NCBI RefSeq assembly: GCF_008974265.1
Contig: NZ_BKZW01000004.1
Location: 124,001 to 188,000, forward strand
DNA: 64,000 bases
Origin: Dictyobacter vulcani
GTDB taxonomy: Bacteria > Chloroflexota > Ktedonobacteria > Ktedonobacterales > Ktedonobacteraceae
Direction: 5' to 3'
The notes beneath the pieces are model-generated. The model did no database searches. It was not told the DNA's origin and was given only the letters and a program-made list of their open reading frames with translations. The position numbers were made by a program, and so were the translations under genes. Of the stretch, positions 41,031-49,978 are shown piece after piece (position 1 is the first letter of the stretch; each line of letters begins with the position of its first letter).

Positions 41031-42563
41031 CTATGGTTGCAATATGTAGTTCAGCAACAATTGATCGGTAATCTGTTCAATGGGTGCCTTGTCATCGGTA
41101 AAAACTATACCTCCGTCAACGCGTCCGCGCGTGGCTACAGGGAGGACTTCGGTAGCGAGTTGTCCCAAGGTTGTCTCCGCTGAAAACTGGGAGAGATTCG
41201 CCCGGAATGTGTCAAGTGATGTCGGTTGCATGGTTGCCATAATCTCAGTATTTATTGTACCTGGTACATTAAAAACGTACACGCTTGGAAAAACGGTGCT
41301 CAGCGTATTTACAAATGCTTGTACGAGTCGATAATCTTTCGCCGTGTGCCCGGTATTGAGGGCCACGACTCCTGTGGATGAGAGGTGATTGCGCACCTGG
41401 GTAAAAAATTCACGGGTCGTAAATTGGAATGGAATATATGGTTGTTGAAACGCATCAATTGCTACTATATCATATGTATGCTTGCTGGCCGCGAGAAATG
41501 TGCGCCCGTCCTGAGTATAGACGTGTAGATTAGGCTCATTCATATTGAAATATTGTCGCCCAACGCGCACGATTGCAGGATCAATTTCCGCGCCATCGAT
41601 CTGGACATTATTATAGACCTGTGTGAACTGGCGAGCAACTGTTCCGCCGGCCAATCCAATAATGCCAACGCGTTTGACCTGTGAGGGTTGAATGCCCTTA
41701 TTGAAATATGGTGCCGCCAGGAAATAATCCCAGTACCAGCCAGTCAGAATATCCTGTTTCTGTGGATTATAGACCGAGTGGATGGCCTGCCCCTCATTGA
41801 GGATCAACTGGCGTGTGCCATCTGGTTCCCGGGTGACCTGGATATAGTTATAGTAGGATTCCTGTTCGTGGATCAGATGCGGGATCTCTTTGAGGGGTCC
41901 CATCTGGATGAGCAGGGCGATGGTGAGCAGGATGGCCAGCGCCGGTGCCGGCAGGATGTACGAGACGCGTTGCCAGCGCGGTAGCAGGCCCCACAGCGAG
42001 GCTGCCAGCAGCACGACACCGAAAATCAGAATGGTGCGCCGTACGCCAAAGGTTGGAATCAGCCAGAGCACAGGCAAGAAAGCACCGAGAATACTACCCA
42101 CGGTCGAAATAGCATACAGCGAACCACTGACACGTCCACTCTTCTTCACATCGCTCGTCACCAGGCGGACCGCAAACGGTGAGACGAGTCCGAGGAGAAT
42201 AACTGGTATGGCGAAGAGCAGCATAGTGCCAACCAGCGAGCCTAAAAATATGCCGACAGAAACTTGTTCGAGTCCAGTGACAGACCAGGTCAGGATGCTT
42301 TGACAGACAAAGGGGATGATAATGATGGAAATGCCAGCCACCGCCGTAATCATACACAACACGCGCGTGTGTGGATAGCGGTCCGCGAAGCGCCCACCCA
42401 AAAAGTAACCCACCATGAGATAAAGCAGGATCAGACCAATCAGGTTCCCCCAGATAAACAGCGAGGTCCCAAAATAGGCTCCCAGGAGACGTGATGCACA
42501 CATCTCAAGGGCTAAGCTTGTCATGCCACTTACGAACACCAGTCCGCTCAGAAAGTGTTTCAA
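41031..42563 (-). CDS. Membrane-fused spermidine-synthase-like protein
   Basis: 510 residues. The N-terminal 210 have seven or so helices of the MFS-like type found fused to SpeE domains (GMTSLALEMCASRLLGAYFG at the first helix). The C-terminal half is a Rossmann methyltransferase-like aminopropyltransferase domain: VGIIGLAGGTVARQF (nucleotide loop), VQIDGAEIDPAIVRVGRQYF, HVYTQDGRTFLAASKHTYDI and AIDAFQQPYIPF. The spermidine synthase DAY/F pattern is DAFQ here, so the decarboxylated-SAM chemistry is uncertain. Such fusions are widespread and largely uncharacterised. It follows the zinc-ribbon gene by 27 bases on the same strand. Confidence 0.82.
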   Translation of the reverse strand: MKHFLSGLVFVSGMTSLALEMCASRLLGAYFGTSLFIWGNLIGLILLYLMVGYFLGGRFADRYPHTRVLCMITAVAGISIIIIPFVCQSILTWSVTGLEQVSVGIFLGSLVGTMLLFAIPVILLGLVSPFAVRLVTSDVKKSGRVSGSLYAISTVGSILGAFLPVLWLIPTFGVRRTILIFGVVLLAASLWGLLPRWQRVSYILPAPALAILLTIALLIQMGPLKEIPHLIHEQESYYNYIQVTREPDGTRQLILNEGQAIHSVYNPQKQDILTGWYWDYFLAAPYFNKGIQPSQVKRVGIIGLAGGTVARQFTQVYNNVQIDGAEIDPAIVRVGRQYFNMNEPNLHVYTQDGRTFLAASKHTYDIVAIDAFQQPYIPFQFTTREFFTQVRNHLSSTGVVALNTGHTAKDYRLVQAFVNTLSTVFPSVYVFNVPGTINTEIMATMQPTSLDTFRANLSQFSAETTLGQLATEVLPVATRGRVDGGIVFTDDKAPIEQITDQLLLNYILQP

Positions 42564-42590
42564 CTGTTCCTCCGATTATGGTGTTCCGGT

Positions 42591-43790
42591 TTAAATAAAT
42601 TGGAACTTACCAATCATGATATTGTAGTACGCGATGCTGACTTGTGCAAATTGACTTTGCGGTGCCTGAAATTCCAGGATGAAGGTTTTTCCCTGGTGAA
42701 CGGTCACACAGACGGTCACCTGCTCCATTGTTTGATTCGCGCCCATATAGAGCAGGCCGGCCACGGACCAGGTTTCGCCGCCGATTGTCGCGGTCTGTAC
42801 CGCCTGCGGGGCTTGATAGCCTGGTTGACTGGCATAGACCGTCTGAATCTCGTTCGCCAACAACTGTCCCGCGGCCGCTGTGGCGGTGTCCTGGCGCTTA
42901 AAGATCGCGATCTGATCTGCCTGCTGTGGATTCAAAAATTGCATACCAGTACTACCTGCGACCGGTGTTTTTTGCCAGCCGACGGCGTACTGATCGATAA
43001 AGCCATTGGGAGCGCACTCGGTGCCACACCAGGTAAAGCCTGCCACCGGGACCGATGTGGCGATGGCCACGGTTGTTGGTGTGCTGAGCGCCGTTGGCGT
43101 ACTGACGACCGTTAGGGTAGGGGCGACCCTGGTTGTGGCATGCGCGTGAGGGGGCTGCTGCGTAGATTTTGCCTGTTGATCCTGCCGTGTACTGGCCACG
43201 ATTGCTGCGACACCGAGCACGCCAATGATCAGGGTAAGCAAGCAGATTGAGATGATCAGTAGTTTATAGTGTGAGATCGGCGGTCTGGATTGTGGCAGGC
43301 CGCCTTGTCGCTGATATGGTGTCTGTGGCACCCGTGGATAGCCTGTTGGAGCGGGTGCGGGCACAACTCCGTAATGCTGCTGGCTTCCTGACGGTGCCAA
43401 CTGTCTGGTCGTGGCAGGCCGAAAGTTGGCTGGCGCTCGCTGTAGCTGATTTCCTGCTGGATTAGCCAGGCCCTGGCTTTGTCTGGGGGGGAGCACAAAG
43501 GCCTCGGTGGCCTCGTGATAGATGCCTGCTGATACTGGCTGTTGCTGTCCATAAGCAAGTTCAGGTTCTTCGTACGACCAGGCGCTCTGGACCTGTGGGG
43601 ATGGCATAGCCGTGTCCTGACTCAATGATGCTGTAGGGGGGGCAGCAGCGGGTGCGGGATATAGTCCTGGTGGCGGAAACGACAACTGCGCATTTCCTGG
43701 CGTGCCGACCAGTGGGCCCGATGGTCGCCCACAATTGCTACAAAACTCTTCTCCCGCTCGGAGTTCATTTCCACACCGTGCACATTTCAT
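42591..43790 (-). CDS. Zinc-ribbon membrane protein with proline/glutamine-rich linker
   Basis: About 399 residues from the ATG at 43790, which begins MKCARCGNELRAGEEFCSNC, a two-CxxC zinc ribbon; the frame is open to 43844 but that part is not family-like. Residues 40-190 are disordered, rich in P, Q, A and G. A single helix follows (LLIISICLLTLIIGVLGVAA), then a Thr/Ser/Ala-rich spacer and an extracellular domain of about 140 residues that contains two cysteines (TWCGTECAPNGFIDQYAVGW) and FILEFQAP near the end. No enzyme motif was seen. It resembles other uncharacterised Chloroflexota zinc-ribbon/membrane proteins. No clear ribosome site. Confidence 0.65.
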   Translation of the reverse strand: MKCARCGNELRAGEEFCSNCGRPSGPLVGTPGNAQLSFPPPGLYPAPAAAPPTASLSQDTAMPSPQVQSAWSYEEPELAYGQQQPVSAGIYHEATEAFVLPPRQSQGLANPAGNQLQRAPANFRPATTRQLAPSGSQQHYGVVPAPAPTGYPRVPQTPYQRQGGLPQSRPPISHYKLLIISICLLTLIIGVLGVAAIVASTRQDQQAKSTQQPPHAHATTRVAPTLTVVSTPTALSTPTTVAIATSVPVAGFTWCGTECAPNGFIDQYAVGWQKTPVAGSTGMQFLNPQQADQIAIFKRQDTATAAAGQLLANEIQTVYASQPGYQAPQAVQTATIGGETWSVAGLLYMGANQTMEQVTVCVTVHQGKTFILEFQAPQSQFAQVSIAYYNIMIGKFQFI

Positions 43791-43986
43791 ATATTTTTTT
43801 TGATCGTGCGGAAACCCCCGCTTGTAAACACAGGGAGGAAGCACGCCTCCTTTTGATTACCTTCTTTCGCCGATTAAGCAGCTTTTATTATACTGTATTT
43901 GTCGGGGTGTGGCTATAAAGGTAACCATATCTCTCATGACCTTTGTGTGGTGAAGCCGCTGCTGATGGTGCAGCAAACAAGCAGGC

Positions 43987-44466
43987 TCATGAGAGATGGA
44001 TCGGGATATTTTTCAGGCCTTCGCGATCAAAGTGGTGATAGGCAATCAGTGGGGCCGCTTCCAGTGAACCACGGGCCCGTTGCAGGAATGCCGCATCGAA
44101 GGGACCACTAATGATCAGCCAGACCCAGGGAATCTGCTGCTCCTGATTGACGCGCTGCATATTATCCCGATCTGTCTGGCTGGCGCGGGGAAAGCCGGTG
44201 GGATGGCTATGGTACACGCCGATAACTTCACCGGAATGTAGCATCTCGGTTTCCAGTAACTCGCCTGGCTCAAACTCAAAATACACTGGTGAGCCGGCCG
44301 TATTTTGTAATGGTTGTGCCTGCTCCACCAGCCAGTTGCCATCAGTATCCATGCGCCCTAGCAACACCCCGCACGCCTCAATCTCCGCGCGCTGTGATAC
44401 ATCCTCTAACAGTGCTTCCTGCGCCGTCTTTTCCAATGCCAGATAAGGAATAGCGTGCTGTCTCAT
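43987..44466 (-). CDS. JAMM/MPN (JAB1-type) metalloprotease-like protein
   Basis: 159 residues, one JAB domain. The catalytic glutamate is in EACGVLLG (about residue 30), and the zinc motif HSHPTGFPRASQTD (HxHPx6-7SxxD) lies at about 95-108, both intact. Bacterial JAMM proteins cut C-terminal peptides from small beta-grasp proteins such as sulfur carriers (Mec+ type). No sulfur-carrier or ubiquitin-like partner is seen in the neighbourhood. The gene stands alone with more than 190 bases on the left side and the repeat region on the right. Confidence 0.85.
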   Translation of the reverse strand: MRQHAIPYLALEKTAQEALLEDVSQRAEIEACGVLLGRMDTDGNWLVEQAQPLQNTAGSPVYFEFEPGELLETEMLHSGEVIGVYHSHPTGFPRASQTDRDNMQRVNQEQQIPWVWLIISGPFDAAFLQRARGSLEAAPLIAYHHFDREGLKNIPIHLS

Positions 44467-44579
44467 AAAGGCTCCCAGCTATGAATATAAATGCAGAAAA
44501 AGCATTTCTTTACAACAGCTATCCCTACTATACCACAGCAAGCAAGAACCTACTATATGTCAAACTTCGTTTGATGGGT

Positions 44580-44883
44580 TGTGCGCCCGCTACGCGGGCG
44601 GGATGGGGGGAGATGCCGGGGCACAGCCCCCGATCCCCCAGTCAAGGGGCTCGCCGCCCCTTGTATCCCCAGGTTGGCGCCTCGTACATGCCCGGGTTGA
44701 TGCCTCGTGCATGCCCGGGTTGACGCCCCTTGTATCCCCGGGTTGACGCCCCTTGTATCCCCGGGTTGGCGCCTCGTGCATGCCCGGGTTGGCGCCTCGT
44801 GCATGCCCGGGTTGGCGCCCCTTGTATCCCCGGGTTGACGCCCCTTGTATCCCCGGGTTGGCGCCTCGTGCATGCCCGGGTTG
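44580..44883. repeat. 23-bp tandem repeat (ten units) next to a GC-rich hairpin
   Basis: From 44654 ten units of exactly 23 bp run to 44883. They are of two alternating types, GCGCCTCGTGCATGCCCGGG plus TTG, and ACGCCCCTTGTATCCCCGGG plus TTG, in the order B A A B B A A B B A. The preceding 70 bases carry a GCCCGCTACGCGGGCGGG hairpin similar to those bracketing the 10.4-kb array. Because 23 is not divisible by three and no unit has a stop, three minus-strand frames stay open; I do not call these genes. Confidence 0.9.
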
Positions 44884-44920
44884 ACGCCTGCTTCTCCATC
44901 AAATGATGTCTGATAGAGGA

Positions 44921-45610
44921 TTACGATGAGGCGATATCGTGTTGTTGCCAGAAGCGTTTGCCGGGATATTTTTGGAGGTCGCCGATATGGTTGATGTCCA
45001 TGTCGGGTGTGTAGTTTTCCGGGAAGCTTTCTCTGGCATATTTGCCCTGGCGCACAAAGACGGTGGTGACGTCATCACCCATCAATTTCTTGATGTCAAA
45101 CAGGATCTGGGGCTTGTCGTCGATGACGGTCCAGTGGTCGGCGGGATAACGCTGGCGGATCTCGTCGAGATGTTCTTGTTTGTGTACGAAGAGCATGACG
45201 TGTCCCTCGACGGCCTCGGCCAGATTACTATTGAAAATTTTCTCCGCCTGATACACGAGGTCGCCATCGGAGACGATTACTACGGTTCCTAAGGAACTTA
45301 AATAATGGACGGTCTCGATGGCATGTGGATACAATGCCTGGGCAAAAGGATAATTATGGAACATCGACAGCGTATGCTGATAGGTCTGCTCGTCCAGTTT
45401 GTCTTGCGGCACGCGCTCGCGCAGGCGCTCCAGGGCCAGAGGAATATCCACCACACTGCGTTCCTCACGCACCTCTTCATAGATATCCCAGTAGAGCTTT
45501 GTCAGCTCTGGTCCCAGTTCTGCTTGCAGAAACTCGTTCTGCTTGTCCTTAATTCCATCATTGTCGAGCAATGTATTATCAACATCGATCCAGAATACCA
45601 GTTTTGGCAT
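44921..45610 (-). CDS. HAD-family hydrolase
   Basis: 229 residues. Motif I is FWIDVDNTLLDND with both aspartates, motif II is TVVIVSDGD, and motif IV is HWTVIDDKPQ. A helical cap lies between residues 20 and 95. Substrate not evident; phosphatase activity on a small metabolite is likely. The tandem repeat begins 38 bases after its stop and its start is preceded by AGAAAGAACCC. Confidence 0.85.
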   Translation of the reverse strand: MPKLVFWIDVDNTLLDNDGIKDKQNEFLQAELGPELTKLYWDIYEEVREERSVVDIPLALERLRERVPQDKLDEQTYQHTLSMFHNYPFAQALYPHAIETVHYLSSLGTVVIVSDGDLVYQAEKIFNSNLAEAVEGHVMLFVHKQEHLDEIRQRYPADHWTVIDDKPQILFDIKKLMGDDVTTVFVRQGKYARESFPENYTPDMDINHIGDLQKYPGKRFWQQHDIASS

Positions 45611-45768
45611 GGGTTCTTTCTCTCTTATCTAGTAGATTAAAAATGTCTCGGTCCAATTATCCCACCAGTGGGAAGACAATGGCCGCTTGTTAGCAACGAC
45701 AGCTTTTCCGCTGTACATCTACGTGTAATGATACGTTCTTTTATTTTCTTTTGTTTCGCTTTTGGCCT

Positions 45769-46227
45769 TCACCGCCAAAATTGACGGCCCTGGATGGCCG
45801 CTGGCATCGCTACTATGAATAGTGATTGGAAATGAGTGCGATTAGGGGAATCGGCCGGTGGAAGGAAGCTGCGAATGAGTTGCTCAATTTGCTCGACCTC
45901 AAATGGTTTAGAGATGAACGCGTCTACAGGCAAAGATACCTCAGACCATAGTTTGGCCGCGGTAAGCATTACGATGTATGGTGGTGTCGTGTCCCGTTTG
46001 CTTGCTTCTTTATGTAATCCTCGTACTACACCTTCCCCGTCCAATACCGGCATCATCAAGTCTGTGAGCACCAGCGCAGGCCAATGCTCACGGGCGATGT
46101 TCAGCGCTTGTTGTCCATTAAAGGCAACCAGAGGTTGGTAACCGAGTTCCCGGACCACCAGCGCCAGCACCTCAGTAATCGGTATGTCATCGTCAACAAT
46201 CAAAACGATGGGTATTTCTTCATGCAA
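45769..46227 (-). CDS. Response regulator, receiver domain only, paired with KaiC-like ATPase
   Basis: 152 residues. VLIVDDDIPI holds the acidic pocket, LVLTDLMMPVLDGEG the phospho-acceptor aspartate, and AFISKPFEVEQ the lysine. There is no output domain; a tail of about 25 residues (RTHFQSLFIVAMPAAIQGRQ) follows the receiver. It begins 17 bases after the KaiC-like gene on the same strand, so the two are co-transcribed. It probably reports to or from the KaiC-like ATPase through protein contacts. Confidence 0.88.
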   Translation of the reverse strand: MHEEIPIVLIVDDDIPITEVLALVVRELGYQPLVAFNGQQALNIAREHWPALVLTDLMMPVLDGEGVVRGLHKEASKRDTTPPYIVMLTAAKLWSEVSLPVDAFISKPFEVEQIEQLIRSFLPPADSPNRTHFQSLFIVAMPAAIQGRQFWR

Positions 46228-46244
46228 ATGTGCACACTTCTTTC

Positions 46245-47834
46245 TTAGTCTTGTCCTTGTTCTGAGAGGGAACTCCTCTGCGGATGGGACACTCTTTTTG
46301 GGACGGATGCTTGTTGTTCTGCTATTCTGATTAAGGTGTCCCGTTCACTCTCATTGGGTGCCAGCACACGTACCCCTTCGGGTGCCCGAATCAGAAAATT
46401 GCGGAGCGTTTCATCGTGAGCAGAATAGCGCATCTTTGGCACGGAGAGAATGCGCTGGAATTGCTTTTGATAAATGAGTTGTTGTACGAATATCACATTT
46501 TCTGTGAGCAATGTCAGTTCATCCACTGAGAAATCCTGGTATGTGTTGACGCTCTGGGTTAGTTCTTTGATCACGAGCAGCGTCACACCCTGGTCCCGTA
46601 AGATGCTCAGGAATGCCGCCAGATAATCGGGAACACGTTCGGCTCCACTGCTTCTTTGGATAACTCGCTCCCATTCAGTAATACTATCAATGACCAGACG
46701 CCGTGTGCCGGTTTGCTCCAGAGCATCCAGCAGTTCTGTGGCGACATGATCGGGGTCTAATTCAACCGGATCCCAGTGGTGGAAGGTCAATCCCCCGTTG
46801 GGAGACAACGCGTTCTGCAACTGTTGGCTCCACGCAAAGCCCACTGATTTTTGCACCATCTGGTCCGCTGTCTCGCGAAAGCCAAGGAAAAGCCCCGGTT
46901 CTCCTTGTTCCACCCCTGCGAGGAGAAATTGGAGCGCGAGAAATGTCTTACCCGTTCCCAGGTTTCCCACCAGGACCGTTCCTGTCTGGCGGGTCAAGCC
47001 GCCACCCAGTAAGGTATCAAGTTCTGGTAATCCGAAGGTTGCTCGTTTGGCTGGCGTGGTTGCAGGCGGCTTCTTATTCCAGCCCATCTGGAACGGCTGC
47101 GCCAGCCGTGTTTCCAATCGTGGGAAAACCTCTATCCCTCGCTCGTTGATCGACAAACCATGGAGACCTGATAATGGTGCTCTCCCTCGTGTTTTGATCA
47201 CTTCAAGGCCGCGATGGGTGCGTCCGCCAGGCAATGTATTGTAGAGCCCGATCAGTACATCCGCAGTGGTCATTTCAGGAAAGAGCGTTGCATCGTGCGG
47301 ATCTGCCTCCGCTGTGACAAGTGTGGTTGTGCCAAGCAGGCTTAGTTGTGTGCCAAGATTATAGAGCAGGTGGCGGGTGGCTACAGAAGCGATCACCTGA
47401 TCGTGTAACCCCTGGAAGCCATCAATTACTATGATGCTCGCCTTTATACGGCGCACTTCTGCCACAATCTCCTGTTCCGTGATGGGACCTTCCGATGGAA
47501 AAAATTGTTGTATACTAAACACCTGTACGTTACGGCCAATCAGGTCTGCCGCAAAGAAGCGATAGGAACGCAGGTGATTCAGGAGCTTGCTTGTTGGTTC
47601 AGAGAAAGCCGTCAAGAAAAGGACGTTTTCTCCACGTTGAGCAGTGGCGAACGCGATCTGACTGGCAAGAGTGGTCTTCCCACTTCCAGGAGGTCCAAGG
47701 ATAACTGTGAGTGCTCCCTTTGGTAGTCCTCCCCCCAACACTAGATCCAACTGGGGAACGCCTGTTGGCTCAAATGGTGATGGCGGCGGAAGCATCGGGA
47801 TCGATGTTGTATCAGGCGGAAGGAAATCCATCAT
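46245..47834 (-). CDS. KaiC-like double-domain RecA-family ATPase
   Basis: About 529 residues from the ATG pair at 47834, preceded by AAGAAGG. Two RecA/KaiC domains are in tandem. The first has GVPQLDLVLGGGLPKGALTV, Walker A GPPGSGKTT, and SIIVIDGFQG. The second has FGLPELDTLLGGGLTRQTG, Walker A GNLGTGKTF, GLFLGFRET and RLVIDSITEWE. A C-terminal segment of about 70 residues follows. KaiC proteins are autokinases in the cyanobacterial clock, but many relatives in other phyla are signalling ATPases. The S/T autophosphorylation pair of true KaiC is not obvious here. No KaiA or KaiB is nearby; a receiver gene follows directly. Confidence 0.88.
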   Translation of the reverse strand: MMDFLPPDTTSIPMLPPPSPFEPTGVPQLDLVLGGGLPKGALTVILGPPGSGKTTLASQIAFATAQRGENVLFLTAFSEPTSKLLNHLRSYRFFAADLIGRNVQVFSIQQFFPSEGPITEQEIVAEVRRIKASIIVIDGFQGLHDQVIASVATRHLLYNLGTQLSLLGTTTLVTAEADPHDATLFPEMTTADVLIGLYNTLPGGRTHRGLEVIKTRGRAPLSGLHGLSINERGIEVFPRLETRLAQPFQMGWNKKPPATTPAKRATFGLPELDTLLGGGLTRQTGTVLVGNLGTGKTFLALQFLLAGVEQGEPGLFLGFRETADQMVQKSVGFAWSQQLQNALSPNGGLTFHHWDPVELDPDHVATELLDALEQTGTRRLVIDSITEWERVIQRSSGAERVPDYLAAFLSILRDQGVTLLVIKELTQSVNTYQDFSVDELTLLTENVIFVQQLIYQKQFQRILSVPKMRYSAHDETLRNFLIRAPEGVRVLAPNESERDTLIRIAEQQASVPKRVSHPQRSSLSEQGQD

Positions 47835-48064
47835 GCCTTCTTTCTTGATCAAAAAAACACAGATGCTATAGTATGTCACGGGCTTCCTCTATTTGGCGAG
47901 AGGAAGGTTGCTTTTAGCACATCCATGGCATTTTATATCTTTTCTTATTGCACCGTTTCGTATACAGTATACCAAATATTGCAATATGTTTATCCAAGAG
48001 ATAGCCGGTGGAGCGGGAGACATTCCCGCAATCCCCGTGCACGAGAGATGGGAGCAAGTGAGCA

Positions 48065-48334
48065 ATGAAGGTTATTTTCAAGAGTAAAGATTTTGCCAGC
48101 GTTGATGGATCGGGCTTTGGTTTCAATCACCGCCGCCCGATGGCCAATCCCTGGCAATACCAGGGCCGGGTCCAGCATCGGCAATGGCAAGGGACCTATG
48201 AGTGTGAGTGGGAGCAAAACGTCAGCAAGGGCCGACAGCCCGAGCTGCTCTGGACCGTTGAGGGAGATGCCCGCCTCTTCGGCCTGGCCGCCGGCCTCAA
48301 ATCTAAAGGTTTCACCGTCGACGTTGAACCATAA
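48065..48334 (+). CDS. 89-residue hypothetical protein
   Basis: It begins MKVIFKSKDFASVDGSGFGF and has a W/Q-rich centre (WQYQGRVQHRQWQGTYECEW), ending in LKSKGFTVDVEP. There are no membrane helices and one cysteine. A ribosome site is not strong (GAGCAAGTGAGCA). The amphipathic pattern looks like a small globular beta protein. No family recognised. Upstream 230 bases to the KaiC-like start contain both divergent promoters but no clear motif. Confidence 0.55.
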   Translation: MKVIFKSKDFASVDGSGFGFNHRRPMANPWQYQGRVQHRQWQGTYECEWEQNVSKGRQPELLWTVEGDARLFGLAAGLKSKGFTVDVEP

Positions 48335-48410
48335 ACCAATTTCTCGTACCGGCAGCGCCTGTCGCAGCGACCTCTCGACGTACGACAGGTCTCCCCATCT
48401 CGACCAGAAT

Positions 48411-48433
48411 GCGCTTCACCGAAACGTATTGGC
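48411..48433. repeat. Isolated MITE terminal repeat upstream of the SIS gene
   Basis: GCGCTTCACCGAAACGTATT followed by GGC is the exact complement of 49552-49574, the left end of MITE B copy 2. The SIS-domain gene lies between the two. Confidence 0.75.
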
Positions 48434-48475
48434 CGCAAGAGCATGCCGTTACTATTTGAGAAGGAGTTTGCTACG

Positions 48476-49483
48476 ATGAATTTTGCGCTTGATGCACAGA
48501 TCGCTTCACAGCCGGAGGCTATTGCGCGTGTGCTGGCTCAGGTTGAGGTGCCGACTCTGGATGCCGGTCGGCCGCTTATTTTTGCGGGGATCGGTACTTC
48601 GCTGCACGCCTGCCGGGTGGCGGCGCACTGGCTGTATACGCTGAGTGGGGGGCGCATCCTGGCGCTGGCGCTGAGTGCCCATGATCTGGCTCTCACGGCC
48701 CCACTGACCCGTGAGCACCAGGTGGTTGTAGTCAGTCATCGTGGCACCAAGCGTTTTCCTGGCGAGGCTCTGCGCCGGGCCCGTGAGCTTGGAGCTTACA
48801 CGGTTGCCATTACCAGCATCGATGCGCCCGAGCCCGAGGCCGACGTAATCCTGCGTACCTGTCCTGGAGAGCTATCCAGCACCCACACCGTCTCCTATAC
48901 CACCGCCCTTGCCGTGCTGGCCAAACTGGTCGGTACAATGTCTGGAGAGCACGGCCAGCAGTTCCTGACAGGACTCCAGAATATCCCGGCCGCCATTGAA
49001 GCCACGCTGGCAGAACCTGCTCCAGTCGCTATTGCCGAGCAACTCGCCGGACGTGAGCCGATCCTGCTGGCGGGTATGGGCATCGACGCCATCACCGCCG
49101 CCGAGGCCGCCTTGAAAATCAAAGAAGGAACCTACCAGTGGGCCGAAGGCATAGAGACCGAGAACGCCCTGCATGGACCGCCCGCCGCGCTGCGCGCTGG
49201 TATGGGGGCCGTGTTGATTACTTCCAGCCTCGACGACGCTGGCCGGACCCGTGAACTTCGTACAGCCCTGAAAAGCCTGGACGTGGCCACCTTTACCTGC
49301 GGCACCGGGTTCCAGGACGACCTACGTTTCGCTTCTGTAGATACCCTGCTGCGTCCATTTGTCGCCATCGTCCCACTCCAGCGCCTCACCGCCGAGATCG
49401 CCCGCATCCGCCACACCAATCCCGACGCCATCCACACCGACCAGGAGCCCTGGACCACCATAATGGCCAGCTATAGCTTGTAG
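48476..49483 (+). CDS. SIS-domain sugar-phosphate isomerase/aldolase-like protein
   Basis: 335 residues from the ATG at 48476, which has GAGAAGGAG ten bases upstream; the frame is open to 48443. Two SIS modules are visible. The first has IFAGIGTSLHACRVAAHWLY and VVVSHRGTKRFPGEALRRAR, the second ILLAGMGIDAITAAEAALKI and KEGTYQWAEGIETENALHGP. The layout is that of the isomerase half of GlmS or of FrlB/AgaS-like deglycases, but no glutaminase domain is present. So it probably isomerises or deaminates an amino-sugar phosphate. The gene is bracketed by inverted MITE ends (48411, 49552). Confidence 0.85.
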   Translation: MNFALDAQIASQPEAIARVLAQVEVPTLDAGRPLIFAGIGTSLHACRVAAHWLYTLSGGRILALALSAHDLALTAPLTREHQVVVVSHRGTKRFPGEALRRARELGAYTVAITSIDAPEPEADVILRTCPGELSSTHTVSYTTALAVLAKLVGTMSGEHGQQFLTGLQNIPAAIEATLAEPAPVAIAEQLAGREPILLAGMGIDAITAAEAALKIKEGTYQWAEGIETENALHGPPAALRAGMGAVLITSSLDDAGRTRELRTALKSLDVATFTCGTGFQDDLRFASVDTLLRPFVAIVPLQRLTAEIARIRHTNPDAIHTDQEPWTTIMASYSL

Positions 49484-49551
49484 CAGCAGCCTTCACGGCT
49501 GCGACCAGTCCACGTATGAGCAAGCCTCTCGTCGTACCGGCAGCGCTTGCC

Positions 49552-49971
49552 GCCAATACGTTTCGGTGAAGCGCGTTTGTGGCTGTGAACGATGTTGTGG
49601 AGAAAAGCAGCGGATCGTACGTGGAGAGGGCGCCACACGCGGAGGCCGGCATGCGGCGTGATGGTGGAGCGAGGGCTCAAAGAGCATCGCATGCCTGTGG
49701 CGCCTACACCGAGACGAATCATGGTTTGTGATCCTCTTCGAGAAGGTACGGGGAGGATCCACGCGCTCTTCTACCACGTTGCGGTGCGAGCAGGCAACGG
49801 CACGGCACCCACGATCCCTGTAGGCGCCACAGCACTGCGCATCATTCTTGCACGCTGGCCTGCGCAAACGCAGCAGGGCGGCCTCCGCGTGTGGCGCCCT
49901 CTCCACGTACACATGGCTTGCTGGTCACGTCGAACCATCTCTCAACGTAGCGCTAAACGAAACGTATTGGC
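49552..49971. mobile_element. MITE family B, copy 2
   Basis: The reverse complement of 17184-17601: GCCAATACGTTTCGGTGAAG at the left, AACGTATTGGC at the right, and the same GC-rich interior (GAGAGGGCGCCACACGCGGA near 49626; GTACGGGGAGGATCCACGCG near 49746). No open frame inside looks real. Preceded by a family R end (49485). Confidence 0.85.
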
Positions 49972-49978
49972 GCTTGCC

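Noticed and set aside
44654-44883. Possible CRISPR array
   Set aside because: Units are contiguous with no unique spacers and no cas genes are in the window.
44553-44902. Repetitive ORFs with NPGMHEAPTR-type repeats over the 23-bp array
   Set aside because: The unit length shifts frame each repeat, and all three minus frames are open equally, so coding is not supported.
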